Shown here in pieces: positions 26,823 to 36,170 of a stretch of 54,865 bases of DNA. Origin of the DNA: Prevotella sp. MGM1 (GTDB lineage Bacteria; Bacteroidota; Bacteroidia; Bacteroidales; Bacteroidaceae). Location: NCBI RefSeq assembly GCF_002933775.1, contig NZ_BEWV01000042.1:1-54865 (forward strand), given 5' to 3'. A program made the position numbers and the translations under genes. Positions within the stretch are counted from its first letter, which is position 1. Every line of letters starts with the position of its first letter. The notes below the pieces were generated by a model. It ran no database searches. It saw only the letters and a program-made list of their open reading frames with translations, and was not told the origin of the DNA.

Positions 26823-27899
26823 TTACTTCAATTTTTCCACAAAACGATCAAACATGAATTCGGTATCAACCGGACCGGAACAAGCTTCCGGATGGAACTG
26901 ACTTGTAAACCAAGGATTGTCAACATGGCAAATACCTTCATTGGAACCGTCATTCATATTCACAAACAATTCATGCCATTCCGGTCCCAATGTACTTGCA
27001 TCAACTGCATATCCATGGTTTTGGCTTGTTATATAGCATCTGTCTGTGCCAACCTCACGAACCGGTTGGTTATGTGAACGATGCCCATATTTCAATTTAT
27101 ATATTTTAGCGCCTCCGGCTTTCGCAAGCAACTGATTTCCCATACAAATTCCACAGATAGGTTTTCTGGACATACTCATCTGCTTACGAAGAACGACGAC
27201 CGCATCTTCGCACATGTCAGGATCACCCGGACCGTTTCCAAGGAACAACCCGTCGAAATCCATCGAAGTATAATCATAATTCCAAGGTACACGTATCACT
27301 TCCACCTCACGGTTTATCAGACAACGTATTATATTGTGCTTTACTCCGCAATCGACAAGAATAACTTTTTTTCCAGAACCTTCATTATAACGTATAATAT
27401 CTTTGCAACTTACCTTATCCACAAAGTTCACTCCTTCATAATCGGCATTGGGAATATTATCAGGCTCATCGTCAAGAAGAATTTTACCCATCATAACTCC
27501 ATGCTCACGAAGCACTTTAGTCAATTCCCGAGTATCAATACCCGTTATACCTGGCACATGCTCTCTTTTCAGCCAATCTGCCAAACTCTCACCGGCATTC
27601 CAATGACTGAACTCTTCACTATAATCGGCAACTATCACAGCCGAGGCATAAATTCGGTCGCTTTCCATAAAGGTCGCAATACCGCTCTCGTTAATAGTAA
27701 AAGGAGGAACACCGTAATTTCCAACCAAAGGATATGTCAACACCATCAACTGACCGGCATAAGAAGGATCGGTAAGACTTTCGGGATATCCCATCATGGC
27801 CGTGTTGAATACGACTTCTCCTGCTACCGGATGCTCATAACCAAAGGAGGAACCGTGAAACCTTGTGCCATCTTCAAGTTCTAATGTTACTTTTCTCAT
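26823..27899 (-). CDS. carA: Carbamoyl-phosphate synthase small subunit
   Basis: 358 residues. The class I glutaminase has the nucleophile cysteine in CGICMGNQLL (Cys in GIC) and the His-Glu pair in FHPEA. The position that is usually His in GICLGHQ is Asn here. The N-terminal CarA domain has LEDGTRFHGSSFGY and GYPESLTDPSYAGQ. It hydrolyses glutamine and channels ammonia to CarB. It starts 19 nt after the PurF-like stop. Confidence 0.96.
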   Translation of the reverse strand: MRKVTLELEDGTRFHGSSFGYEHPVAGEVVFNTAMMGYPESLTDPSYAGQLMVLTYPLVGNYGVPPFTINESGIATFMESDRIYASAVIVADYSEEFSHWNAGESLADWLKREHVPGITGIDTRELTKVLREHGVMMGKILLDDEPDNIPNADYEGVNFVDKVSCKDIIRYNEGSGKKVILVDCGVKHNIIRCLINREVEVIRVPWNYDYTSMDFDGLFLGNGPGDPDMCEDAVVVLRKQMSMSRKPICGICMGNQLLAKAGGAKIYKLKYGHRSHNQPVREVGTDRCYITSQNHGYAVDASTLGPEWHELFVNMNDGSNEGICHVDNPWFTSQFHPEACSGPVDTEFMFDRFVEKLK

Positions 27900-27918
27900 T
27901 TATTTGTGTGTTGTGTTC

Positions 27919-29814
27919 TTAAAACTTCTGTTCGTATTGATAAACTTTCTCAATGAAGTTTATAAAGGCCTGATTGGCAAGTTTCATTCCTCCCGGAGTA
28001 GGAAAATCTCCCGTAAAGTACCAATCACCTTTGTGGTTGGGAATAGCGGTATGAAGCCCCTCTATACTCTGGAACACCAATTCAATTGGAGTTGTAACCC
28101 CTGATGGCCTTAACATCTCTACCATCTTTTCGTTCAGTTCTTCCACTGTAAACGGTTGATAAAGGGCTTTCACACAACATTTAATCTCACCTTTGGGTTT
28201 CTTTATTTCCTCTTTACATTGCTTGTAGGTATCATCAATAAGACTATGCATCCCACGCTCTTTAAGAAGTTCGATGCATGCCCGGAAAGCAATGAACTCT
28301 TCCAAACGTGCCATGTCGATACCATAATAATCAGGATAACGTATCTGAGGAGAAGAGCTTACTATGACGATTTTCTTAGGATGTAAACGGTCTAGTATCT
28401 TTATTATGCTTTCACGCAGAGTTGTACCACGCACAATACTGTCGTCTATTATAACCAGATTGTCTACTCCAGGCTCCAATACTTCATAAGTGATATCATA
28501 TACATGTGAGGCCAAATCATTCCGCGAATTACCTTCTGTAATAAACGTACGCAATTTTATATCTTTCCAAGCAGCTTTCTCTGAACGCACATACTGGTGC
28601 AAAATTTTCTCTAATTCTTCACGAGTTGGTATATGCTTGAGACTCTCTATGGCTTTTATTTTCTGGTCGTTGACATAATGCTTAAATCCGCCAAGCATTC
28701 CATAATAAGCCACCTCTGCAGTATTGGGTATGAAAGAGAATACGGTATGATCAACATCATAATCCACAGCTTTAAGAATTGCCGGTGTGAGTTGCTCTCC
28801 AAGCAACTTACGCTCTTTGTATATATCACGGTCTGAACCGCGGCTGAAATATATACGTTCGAACGAGCAAGCCGAATCACCTCTTGGTTCCAATATCTGC
28901 TCAACAACACATTCACCACGATTATTGACAAAAATAGCTTCACCGGGCTTCAGCTCCGTAACATCATCACATTCTATATCAAATGTTGTCTGCAATACCG
29001 GACGCTCACTGGCAACAGCAACGACCTCATCGTTCTTATAATAAAATGCCGGACGTATTCCCCACGGATCACGCATGGAAAACATCTCTCCGCTTCCAGT
29101 AAGACCACAAACAACATATCCTCCATCAAAATCAGGCATTGTCGTCTTCAAGACATTTCCCAAATTGACATTATTGTCAATATAATGTGTTATATCAGTC
29201 CCTTCAAGTCCTCTTTCCTTTGCTTTGACAAAATTACGCTCCACCTCACGATCAAGACGATGTCCCATCCATTCCAACATTATATAACTATCGCTATAAA
29301 TCCGAGGGCACTGTCCTTGTGCTGTGACTTTATCGAATATCTCATCAATATTCGTCATGTTAAAATTTCCGCAAAGGCATAAATTTTTTGCTTTCCAATT
29401 ATTACGGCGCAGGAAAGGATGTACATATTGCAAACCGCTCTTTCCAGTTGTCGAATAACGGAGATGTCCCATATATAACTCACCGGCAAATGGAAGGTTC
29501 TCTTTTGCGAAATCCGCATCAGCCAATTCCTCTGTGGATAATTTCCTAAAATCTTTTTGGGCATTGGCAAAAATCTCTGTTATTGCATTTGAGCCCAACG
29601 CTTTCTCACGAAACATATATTCATTACCAGGGAGTGTATTCAACTTGACACAAGCCATACCGGCACCTTCCTGCCCTCTGTTGTGCTGTTTCTCCATCAT
29701 AAGATAGAGCTTGTTCATACCATACATCCATGTTCCATATTTATGCTGGTAATAATCAAGCGGCTTCAATAACCTTATCATAGCCACTCCACATTCATGT
29801 TTTAACTGTTCCAT
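27919..29814 (-). CDS. Long PurF-like amidophosphoribosyltransferase
   Basis: 631 residues, versus roughly 460-510 for usual PurF. The N-terminal class II amidotransferase domain begins after a seven-residue propeptide-like stretch at Cys8 (ECGVAMIRL) and has RGQEGAGM, GHLRYSTTG and the region usually HNGN, here LCGN (Cys148). A type I phosphoribosyltransferase domain carries the PRPP loop VIIDDSIVRGTT. Canonical function is PRPP + glutamine to phosphoribosylamine. The longer C-terminus and changed motif suggest a paralogue with altered regulation, ammonia source or substrate; that is inference. It sits between glmS and carA. Confidence 0.8.
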   Translation of the reverse strand: MEQLKHECGVAMIRLLKPLDYYQHKYGTWMYGMNKLYLMMEKQHNRGQEGAGMACVKLNTLPGNEYMFREKALGSNAITEIFANAQKDFRKLSTEELADADFAKENLPFAGELYMGHLRYSTTGKSGLQYVHPFLRRNNWKAKNLCLCGNFNMTNIDEIFDKVTAQGQCPRIYSDSYIMLEWMGHRLDREVERNFVKAKERGLEGTDITHYIDNNVNLGNVLKTTMPDFDGGYVVCGLTGSGEMFSMRDPWGIRPAFYYKNDEVVAVASERPVLQTTFDIECDDVTELKPGEAIFVNNRGECVVEQILEPRGDSACSFERIYFSRGSDRDIYKERKLLGEQLTPAILKAVDYDVDHTVFSFIPNTAEVAYYGMLGGFKHYVNDQKIKAIESLKHIPTREELEKILHQYVRSEKAAWKDIKLRTFITEGNSRNDLASHVYDITYEVLEPGVDNLVIIDDSIVRGTTLRESIIKILDRLHPKKIVIVSSSPQIRYPDYYGIDMARLEEFIAFRACIELLKERGMHSLIDDTYKQCKEEIKKPKGEIKCCVKALYQPFTVEELNEKMVEMLRPSGVTTPIELVFQSIEGLHTAIPNHKGDWYFTGDFPTPGGMKLANQAFINFIEKVYQYEQKF

Positions 29815-29912
29815 CTATATTATCCTTAATTTCCTTATTTTCTAATTATTATCCAACCTATTGAAGTCCTGATTATTTTTTAATATTACAAATATTTTAT
29901 ATCCACAATCAT

Positions 29913-31757
29913 TTATTCCACTGTAACTGATTTCGCAAGATTCCTTGGTTGATCAACATCCTTACCCTTACATACAGCAATATGATAAGCCAATAACTGC
30001 AATGGTATTGTTGCTATTAGCGGCTCCAAACACTCTATCATCGGCGGCAACTCTATAACTTCATCGGCAATACGGCTGATTGTATCATCACCTTCCGTAA
30101 CAATCGCAATTACCTTGCCTTTACGAGCTTTTACCTCCTGAATATTGCTCAAAACCTTTTCATACATCGCATTATGTGTCGCTATAACAACAACCGGCAT
30201 ATCCGAGTCAATAAGAGCAATTGGCCCATGCTTCATCTCTGCTGCCGGATAACCCTCTGCATGTATGTAGCTTATCTCCTTCAGCTTCAATGCTCCTTCA
30301 AGCGCGACTGGATAGCTGTATCCTCTTCCTAAATAAAGAAAATTACGCGCATACGTAAAAATACGGCTTAAATCTGCAATACGATTATTCTGTAATAGGA
30401 CCTTAGACATTTTATCCGGTATCTCATGCAACTCTTTCACAATACGCAGATATTCTGAGGTACTTATAGTATTTTTTTCTTTTGCCAAGGCCAAGGCCAA
30501 CATTGTAAGGACAGTAACCTGTCCGGTAAATGCTTTTGTTGAAGCGACCCCTATTTCTGGACCAACATGGATATAAGAACCCGTATTAGTCATCCTCGGA
30601 ATGCTGGATCCTATGGCGTTACATATTCCATAAATAAAAGCTCCGTTTTCTTTTGCAAGTTTAACCGCGGCCAAAGTATCCGCCGTCTCACCACTTTGTG
30701 ATATAGCGATAACAACATCTTTGGACGATATTACCGGATTGCGGTATCTAAATTCCGAAGCATATTCGACCTCTACTGGTATTCGACAGAAGTTCTCAAT
30801 CATCTGCTTGCCAATAAGCGCTGCATGCCATGAAGTTCCGCAAGCCACTATTATAAATCTATTGGCATCAAGCAACTGCTTTTTATAATCTATAACAGCA
30901 CTCAGAACAACATTATCGGTAGACTCATTGATACGTCCTCTCATGCAATTTGTTATGCAATCTGGCTGTTCGAATATTTCTTTCAACATGAAATGAGGAT
31001 ATCCGCCTTTCTCCAGCTGACCTAATTTTATATCAACAGTCTGTATTTCCGGATTTAAACGCCTGTTCAAAACATTTACGACCTTTAAATCCTCGCCTTT
31101 TTTCAGAACAGCGATACTACCGTCTTCAAGATATACAACCTTATCCGTATATTCTGCAATGGGACTCGCGTCCGAACCAAGGAAAAACTCATCTTCACCG
31201 ATCCCGACAACAAGCGGACTTTGTTTGCGTGCCGCTATTATCTGATCGGGAGTACGCCTGTCTATCAAGGCAATGGAATACGCTCCTATCACTTCATGTA
31301 AAGCCAACTGAACGGCTGTCAGCAAATCAAGTTCTTTACGTTCTTGGATATATTCTATCAACTGAACCAATACCTCAGTATCTGTGTCTGATTGGAATGT
31401 TCGTCCTTTGGCTATTAACTTGACTTTCAGATCCGCATAATTCTCTATTATACCATTATGAATTATCGCTAAGTTTTTCGATTGTGAATAATGAGGATGA
31501 GCATTTGTTACAGAAGGTTCACCGTGTGTAGCCCATCGGGTATGGGCAATACCTATATTGCCAGTTTTATCCTTATCTTCACAATAACTAACTAAATCAT
31601 CAACTTTTCCTTTCGCTTTATATACATTTAGCTTCCCATCAGTATCAACCAATGCAACTCCCGCACTATCATAACCACGGTATTCAAGCCGTCTAAGACC
31701 TTTTATTAATATCGGAAAAGCATCTTTGCAACCTATATATCCAACAATTCCACACAT
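29913..31757 (-). CDS. glmS: Glutamine-fructose-6-phosphate transaminase (isomerizing)
   Basis: Makes glucosamine-6-phosphate for cell wall and LPS. 614 residues. MCGIVGYIG exposes the catalytic Cys1 after Met removal; IAHTRWATHG and HNGIIEN are intact class II glutaminase motifs; two SIS domains follow (CGTSWHAA, SQSGETADT) and the C-terminal DQPRNLAKSVTVE tail is typical. It is the first gene of the glutamine-enzyme run. No riboswitch or glmS ribozyme is seen upstream. Confidence 0.97.
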   Translation of the reverse strand: MCGIVGYIGCKDAFPILIKGLRRLEYRGYDSAGVALVDTDGKLNVYKAKGKVDDLVSYCEDKDKTGNIGIAHTRWATHGEPSVTNAHPHYSQSKNLAIIHNGIIENYADLKVKLIAKGRTFQSDTDTEVLVQLIEYIQERKELDLLTAVQLALHEVIGAYSIALIDRRTPDQIIAARKQSPLVVGIGEDEFFLGSDASPIAEYTDKVVYLEDGSIAVLKKGEDLKVVNVLNRRLNPEIQTVDIKLGQLEKGGYPHFMLKEIFEQPDCITNCMRGRINESTDNVVLSAVIDYKKQLLDANRFIIVACGTSWHAALIGKQMIENFCRIPVEVEYASEFRYRNPVISSKDVVIAISQSGETADTLAAVKLAKENGAFIYGICNAIGSSIPRMTNTGSYIHVGPEIGVASTKAFTGQVTVLTMLALALAKEKNTISTSEYLRIVKELHEIPDKMSKVLLQNNRIADLSRIFTYARNFLYLGRGYSYPVALEGALKLKEISYIHAEGYPAAEMKHGPIALIDSDMPVVVIATHNAMYEKVLSNIQEVKARKGKVIAIVTEGDDTISRIADEVIELPPMIECLEPLIATIPLQLLAYHIAVCKGKDVDQPRNLAKSVTVE

Positions 31758-31771
31758 TTTAAATCCATATA

Positions 31772-31821
31772 TTAGAAAAGAAGAATGAAATTAATGAACT
31801 ATCATTTCTTTCATTCTTCTT
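31772..31821 (-). terminator. Terminator of the export lipoprotein gene
   Basis: Inverted repeat 31778-31790 with 31809-31821 (13 bp). On the minus strand the stem ends in a T-rich stretch. It lies between the export gene and glmS. Confidence 0.6.
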
Positions 31822-31829
31822 ATAAAACT

Positions 31830-32639
31830 TTAATTAAGAATATTGTATAATAAAGAAGTCAGTGAGATTAGTATCGACGTGGCCGAGAACCATAATGTTG
31901 TCATACTACCGACACTTGAATTCTGAGATTTAACCTTATTGGGCTCCACATATACAATATCATTCTGTTGCAAATAATAATAAGGCGAATTTATAACATT
32001 TGCATCCGTTAAATCCAGAACATGGATTGATTTTTGTCCGGTAGAATCCTCACGTATAAGTTTCACATTTGTACGTACACCATATATCGTAAGATCGCCT
32101 GCCTGAGCTAAAGCTTCAAGAATCGTTATTTTCTCATTACCGACCGTGTACATTCCTTGCCGATTGACTTCACCCAACACTGAAATCTTATAGTTTGTCA
32201 TACGAACGGTAACTATAGGATTTTCGCTTTCGCTCATATACGGCTTAATCTTATCTTGTATTAATTTTTCTGCTTCAGATTTTGTCAATCCGCCCAAATG
32301 AATACTACCGACCTTGGGAAAATCTATGTTGCCCGCATTATCAACCAAGTAACTTTGCAACAAAGCCTGAGCATAGGACGAACGCGAACCCTGGTTTAGC
32401 GGCGTAGGAACTGTCATATTAAATGGCAGAGCCGCATCTGCATCAGTAGCACTCACAGTTATTGTAAGAACATCTTTCGGCATAATACGAGCATCATACA
32501 GAAACTTTGACGCTGTTAAATCTACCTCCGAACTGTTTTGAAAATAAGCAACTTCCTTTGTACTAGAACAACTGCCTAATAAGACAATAAAAGCCAACAA
32601 GGCTATGGGAAAAACGAGTCTTCTTGTAATTGTCATCAT
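31830..32639 (-). CDS. Wza-type polysaccharide export lipoprotein
   Basis: 269 residues. A signal peptide ends in LLGSCSS, a lipobox, so an outer-membrane lipoprotein is likely. The polysaccharide export (Poly_export) domain has YFQNSSEVDL, RIMPKDVLTITVSATD, LVDNAGNIDFPKVGSIHLGGLT and a SLBB segment (ISVLGEVNRQGMYTVGNEKITILEAL). A hydrophobic C-terminal helix (about 248-266) matches the Bacteroidota members. Its usual partner, a Wzc-type co-polymerase/kinase, is not next to it. It has its own promoter and terminator. Confidence 0.9.
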   Translation of the reverse strand: MMTITRRLVFPIALLAFIVLLGSCSSTKEVAYFQNSSEVDLTASKFLYDARIMPKDVLTITVSATDADAALPFNMTVPTPLNQGSRSSYAQALLQSYLVDNAGNIDFPKVGSIHLGGLTKSEAEKLIQDKIKPYMSESENPIVTVRMTNYKISVLGEVNRQGMYTVGNEKITILEALAQAGDLTIYGVRTNVKLIREDSTGQKSIHVLDLTDANVINSPYYYLQQNDIVYVEPNKVKSQNSSVGSMTTLWFSATSILISLTSLLYNILN

Positions 32640-32661
32640 TCTTAAATATTTTAATATTTTG

Positions 32662-32693
32662 CAAAATTACACCTATTTTTCCAATTAAACAAA
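32662..32693 (-). promoter_or_regulatory. Promoter of the export lipoprotein gene
   Basis: Minus strand TTTG (complement 32690-32693) and TAATTTTG (complement 32662-32669), 20 nt apart, both consensus. Confidence 0.75.
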
Positions 32694-32707
32694 GAATTTA
32701 TACAGAA

Positions 32708-32787
32708 AAGTTTTGAAAGCAAAAAGAGTAATATACAAAGTATAATACATCAAATTCCACTTATTATTCTTTTTACTTTCAAAACTT
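32708..32787 (-). terminator. Long imperfect hairpin after uxaC
   Basis: 32708-32733 pairs with 32762-32787 with one mismatch and one wobble, 26 positions. It lies just downstream of the uxaC stop on the minus strand. The T run after it is weak, so it may be a processing or stability structure rather than a strict terminator. Confidence 0.55.
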
Positions 32788-32819
32788 AAATAATTCTATT
32801 CCGTAAAGAAGTTTATAAA

Positions 32820-34220
32820 TCAATAAAACTTAAAATAATTACGGGCATTGTTATAAGAAATATCTTCAACCATACGAGATAATATTTCCTTATCATTGGG
32901 CAGCAATCCTTTCTCCACATCATTGCCAAGAATATTACATAATAAACGACGGAAATATTCATGACGAGGATAACTCAGGAATGAACGCGAATCAGTAAGC
33001 ATACCGACAAACCTACTGAGCAGACCCAATACAGACAAAGCATTCATCTGACGAGTCATGCCATCGAGCTGATCATTGAACCACCAACCGGAGCCGAACT
33101 GTATCTTACCAGGACAACCACCCTGAAAGTTTCCTAACATCGTAGCGATGACCTCATTCGCACAAGGATTCAAAGTATAAAGAATTGTACGTGTCAACTT
33201 GCCCTTCATATTTAATTTATTGAGGAATTTGCTCATTGCTTTCGCTGTATTAAATTCTCCAATAGAATCAAATCCCGTATCTGCACCAAGCAAATCATAC
33301 ATCTTAGTATTATTATCCCGTATTGCCCCATAATGGAACTGCTGTGTCCAGTCTGCATCAGCATCCATTTCGGCCATGACAGTCAAGAAACAATTCTTGT
33401 ATTGGCGAACCTCATGATTTGTAAGTTCTTGCTTGGTCATTGCTTTTGCGAATATTGCTTCTATCTGGGTGTCTGTGTACTCCTCATCATAGAATTCTTC
33501 TATTCCATGATCAGACAATTTGCATCCGTTTTCCGTAAAGAAATCATGGCGTTTTTGCAAAGCATCCACCATATCCTTAAACGTTGTGATAGTAACACCT
33601 GCGACTTCTCCTAATGTGTTGACATAATCAGCGAATTCCGGTTTTTCTATATTCATTGCTCTATCCGGGCGCCATGCAGGAATCATTTTTATCTCGAAAC
33701 CACTTTCACGTGTTTGTTTATGATAACGCAAATCATCAATAGGATCATCGGTGGTACAAACACATTCCACATTATAATGACGCATGAGGCCACGGGCGGA
33801 AAACTCGGGTTGCTGAAGTTTCTCATTACATTCGTCAAAGATTTCACGGGCTGTCTTCGGGCTAAGTTGCTTTGTTATTCCAAAAGCAGTCTTCAATTCC
33901 AAATGAGTCCAATGATAAAGAGGATTACGGAATGTATAAGGAACTGTTTCCGCCCATTTTTCAAACTTCTCCCAATCAGTGGTATCCTTACCTGTGCAAT
34001 ATTTTTCGTCAATACCGTTTGTTCGCATTGCACGCCATTTATAATGGTCACCGCCCAGCCATAACTCTGTTATGCTCTTAAATTTATGGTCACTGGCCAC
34101 CATCTCGGGTATAAGATGGCAATGATAATCGATGATCGGCATCTTTGCCGCATGATTGTGGAACAAATCCTGTGCGACTTCTGTGTCTAACAAGAAGTCC
34201 TCATCATTAAATTGTTTCAT
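32820..34220 (-). CDS. uxaC: Glucuronate/galacturonate isomerase
   Basis: 466 residues, normal family length. IDYHCHLIPEMVA has the metal-binding HxH of the amidohydrolase-like fold; WLGGDHYKWRAMRTNG, WTHLELKTAFGI, GRYVTSTDDPIDDL-type sequence (VECVCTTDDPIDDL) and SFLSYPRHEYFRR are diagnostic. It converts D-galacturonate to tagaturonate (and glucuronate to fructuronate) in pectin and uronate use. ATG 34220 is chosen because the promoter element at 34299-34306 lies upstream of it and inside a longer frame. The GH105 gene at 36171 may supply uronate. Confidence 0.95.
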   Translation of the reverse strand: MKQFNDEDFLLDTEVAQDLFHNHAAKMPIIDYHCHLIPEMVASDHKFKSITELWLGGDHYKWRAMRTNGIDEKYCTGKDTTDWEKFEKWAETVPYTFRNPLYHWTHLELKTAFGITKQLSPKTAREIFDECNEKLQQPEFSARGLMRHYNVECVCTTDDPIDDLRYHKQTRESGFEIKMIPAWRPDRAMNIEKPEFADYVNTLGEVAGVTITTFKDMVDALQKRHDFFTENGCKLSDHGIEEFYDEEYTDTQIEAIFAKAMTKQELTNHEVRQYKNCFLTVMAEMDADADWTQQFHYGAIRDNNTKMYDLLGADTGFDSIGEFNTAKAMSKFLNKLNMKGKLTRTILYTLNPCANEVIATMLGNFQGGCPGKIQFGSGWWFNDQLDGMTRQMNALSVLGLLSRFVGMLTDSRSFLSYPRHEYFRRLLCNILGNDVEKGLLPNDKEILSRMVEDISYNNARNYFKFY

Positions 34221-34298
34221 AATTAGAATATATTTTTTATAATTTATAGTTATTAAGCGTATCTGTTTATCATCTGTTACAAGATATCTCCTATGTTG

Positions 34299-34306
34299 CA
34301 AAAATA
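34299..34306 (-). promoter_or_regulatory. -7 promoter element for uxaC
   Basis: Minus strand TATTTTTG matches TAnnTTTG; 78 nt upstream of the ATG. Divergent to the ansA promoter, 33 nt away. Confidence 0.55.
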
Positions 34307-34339
34307 GCAATTTTATTCCATATTTTCGAAAAATTTACG

Positions 34340-34347
34340 TATTTTTG
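34340..34347 (+). promoter_or_regulatory. -7 promoter element for ansA
   Basis: TATTTTTG matches TAnnTTTG, 21 nt before ATG. TTTACGT occurs twice around it (34334 and 34357), the second within the palindrome TTTACGTAAA, which could be an operator. Confidence 0.55.
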
Positions 34348-34368
34348 CAGAAAAATTTTACGTAAACG

Positions 34369-35403
34369 ATGACGTACGACAATCATGTTTTACTTATTTA
34401 TACAGGCGGAACAATAGGAATGAACCGCAATCCGCAGACTGGAGCACTCGAACCATTTAATTTCGAGCATCTTATCAACAATGTTCCCGAACTGTCTCTA
34501 TTTCCCACACGCATATCAACGATCCAGTTTAATCCTCCGATAGACAGCAGTGATATGTCTCCGCAGTTATGGACGGAGTTGACACATATAATAATAGATA
34601 ATTATGAAAAATATGATGGATTTGTAATATTACACGGTACAGACACAATGGCCTATACGGCTTCCGCTCTCAGCTACATGCTTGGAAATCTGACAAAGCC
34701 TGTAATTCTTACCGGAAGTCAATTGCCTATTGGCCAATTAAGAACAGACGGGAAAGAAAATCTTATTACAAGCATTGAGATTGCAGCTGCAAAACATGAA
34801 GATGGTAAATCCATGGTACCGGAAGTCGGAATTTATTTTAACGGGCATCTGCTTCGTGGAAATCGTACAACCAAACAAAGTGCCGATGAATTTGATGCTT
34901 TTGAAAGTTTTAACTACCCCCACCTCGTTGAAGCCGGTGTAAATATCACTTACCATGAAGAACAAATACTAAAACCGGACTTCTCCAAACCGATATCTCC
35001 TCACTTCAGACTTGATAATAATGTTATTGTCTTCACCATATTCCCAGGAATACGTGAAGATTTGGTAAGACACATTATCGCTACTCCCAATCTACGTTCG
35101 ATCGTAATGCGGACTTATGGCAGTGGAAATGCCCCACAGCGACCTTGGCTCCTTAATGCTTTAAAAGAAGCCACGAATAATGGGAAAATAATCATCAATA
35201 TAAGCCAATGTATGGCCGGTAAAGTTGAGATGGGGAGATACGATACCGGCTATCAACTGAAATCAGCAGGTGTACTGAGTGGATACGACAGCACTGTTGA
35301 AAGTGCTGTAACCAAATTGATGTACCTACAAGCAAGGTTTGACGATCAGGATACGATAAGAGAGTATATGAGAAAAAGTATACGTGGTGAAATATCGTGT
35401 TGA
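34369..35403 (+). CDS. ansA: Type I (cytoplasmic) L-asparaginase
   Basis: Hydrolyses asparagine to aspartate and ammonia. 344 residues, no signal peptide. LLIYTGGTIGM carries the nucleophile threonine and LHGTDTMAYTASAL the second catalytic Thr-Asp pair; GSQLPIGQLRTDGKENL is also conserved. The lack of a signal peptide favours the type I cytoplasmic form. It precedes rubrerythrin on the same strand, but that has its own promoter. Confidence 0.94.
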   Translation: MTYDNHVLLIYTGGTIGMNRNPQTGALEPFNFEHLINNVPELSLFPTRISTIQFNPPIDSSDMSPQLWTELTHIIIDNYEKYDGFVILHGTDTMAYTASALSYMLGNLTKPVILTGSQLPIGQLRTDGKENLITSIEIAAAKHEDGKSMVPEVGIYFNGHLLRGNRTTKQSADEFDAFESFNYPHLVEAGVNITYHEEQILKPDFSKPISPHFRLDNNVIVFTIFPGIREDLVRHIIATPNLRSIVMRTYGSGNAPQRPWLLNALKEATNNGKIIINISQCMAGKVEMGRYDTGYQLKSAGVLSGYDSTVESAVTKLMYLQARFDDQDTIREYMRKSIRGEISC

Positions 35404-35475
35404 AAAGAAAGAATAAAAATAACCAAATAAAGATAAATGCACAGTCTGTTGTAATTATTGTTTTCAAAAAAAACA

Positions 35476-35483
35476 TATCTTTG
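35476..35483 (+). promoter_or_regulatory. -7 promoter element for rubrerythrin
   Basis: TATCTTTG matches TAnnTTTG, 35 nt before the ATG. A -33 TTTG is not evident. Confidence 0.6.
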
Positions 35484-35518
35484 CAACATCACAATTATTT
35501 ACTAATAGAATTTATATT

Positions 35519-36061
35519 ATGAAAGATTTGAAAGGAACAAAAACAGAAAAGAACCTGCTCGAAGCATTTGCAGGAGAGTCTATGGCACGTAACAAATACA
35601 CATATTTCGCCTCAAAAGCAAAAAAAGACGGATTTGTACAGATTGCAGCTATCTTCGAAGAAACAGCAGCAAACGAGAAGGAGCATGCAGAGCTTTGGTA
35701 TAAGTATTTGCACGGAGGCAAAATAAACCATACCGAACTCAATCTTGAAGATGCCGCCAATGGAGAGAACTACGAATGGACAGACATGTATGAACGCATG
35801 GCAAAAGAAGCCGCAGAAGAAGGTTTTGATGAAATTTCAAAGAAATTCTTACTTGTAGCAGGTGTAGAGAAAAAGCATGAGGAACGTTATCGCAAATTAC
35901 TGAAAAACGTTCAGGATGAAAAAGTTTTCTCAAAAGACAATGATGTTATTTGGCAATGCAGCAATTGCGGCCATATCATGATTGGCAAAAAAGCACCGGA
36001 AGTATGCCCCGTATGCGATCATGAAAAAGCATATTTCCAAATAAAACCGGAGAATTATTAA
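35519..36061 (+). CDS. rbr: Rubrerythrin
   Basis: 180 residues. The N-terminal ferritin-like di-iron domain shows Glu-rich helices ([44 protein letters not shown]). The C-terminal rubredoxin-like domain has CSNCG and CPVCDH, the four iron ligands. It reduces hydrogen peroxide in the cytosol of anaerobes. Probably a single-gene transcript with a strong terminator. Confidence 0.96.
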   Translation: MKDLKGTKTEKNLLEAFAGESMARNKYTYFASKAKKDGFVQIAAIFEETAANEKEHAELWYKYLHGGKINHTELNLEDAANGENYEWTDMYERMAKEAAEEGFDEISKKFLLVAGVEKKHEERYRKLLKNVQDEKVFSKDNDVIWQCSNCGHIMIGKKAPEVCPVCDHEKAYFQIKPENY

Positions 36062-36081
36062 TCATACGGCGTTTTATTAAA

Positions 36082-36147
36082 TAGAATACCAAAAGAAAAA
36101 AAGGACTGATTTACAAATATCAGTCCTTTTTTTCTTTTGGTATTCTA
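36082..36147. terminator. Bidirectional terminator, 29-bp perfect stem
   Basis: 36082-36110 and 36119-36147 are perfect inverted copies, with an 8-nt loop. A7 and T7 runs are inside the arms, so each strand shows an inner hairpin followed by a T run. It serves convergent rubrerythrin and GH105 genes. Confidence 0.85.
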
Positions 36148-36170
36148 CATCCTAATCATGACAAAGCATA

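Noticed and set aside
29815..29912. Separate promoter for the PurF-like gene
   Set aside because: The best candidate reads AATATTTG, which misses the TA of the -7 consensus.
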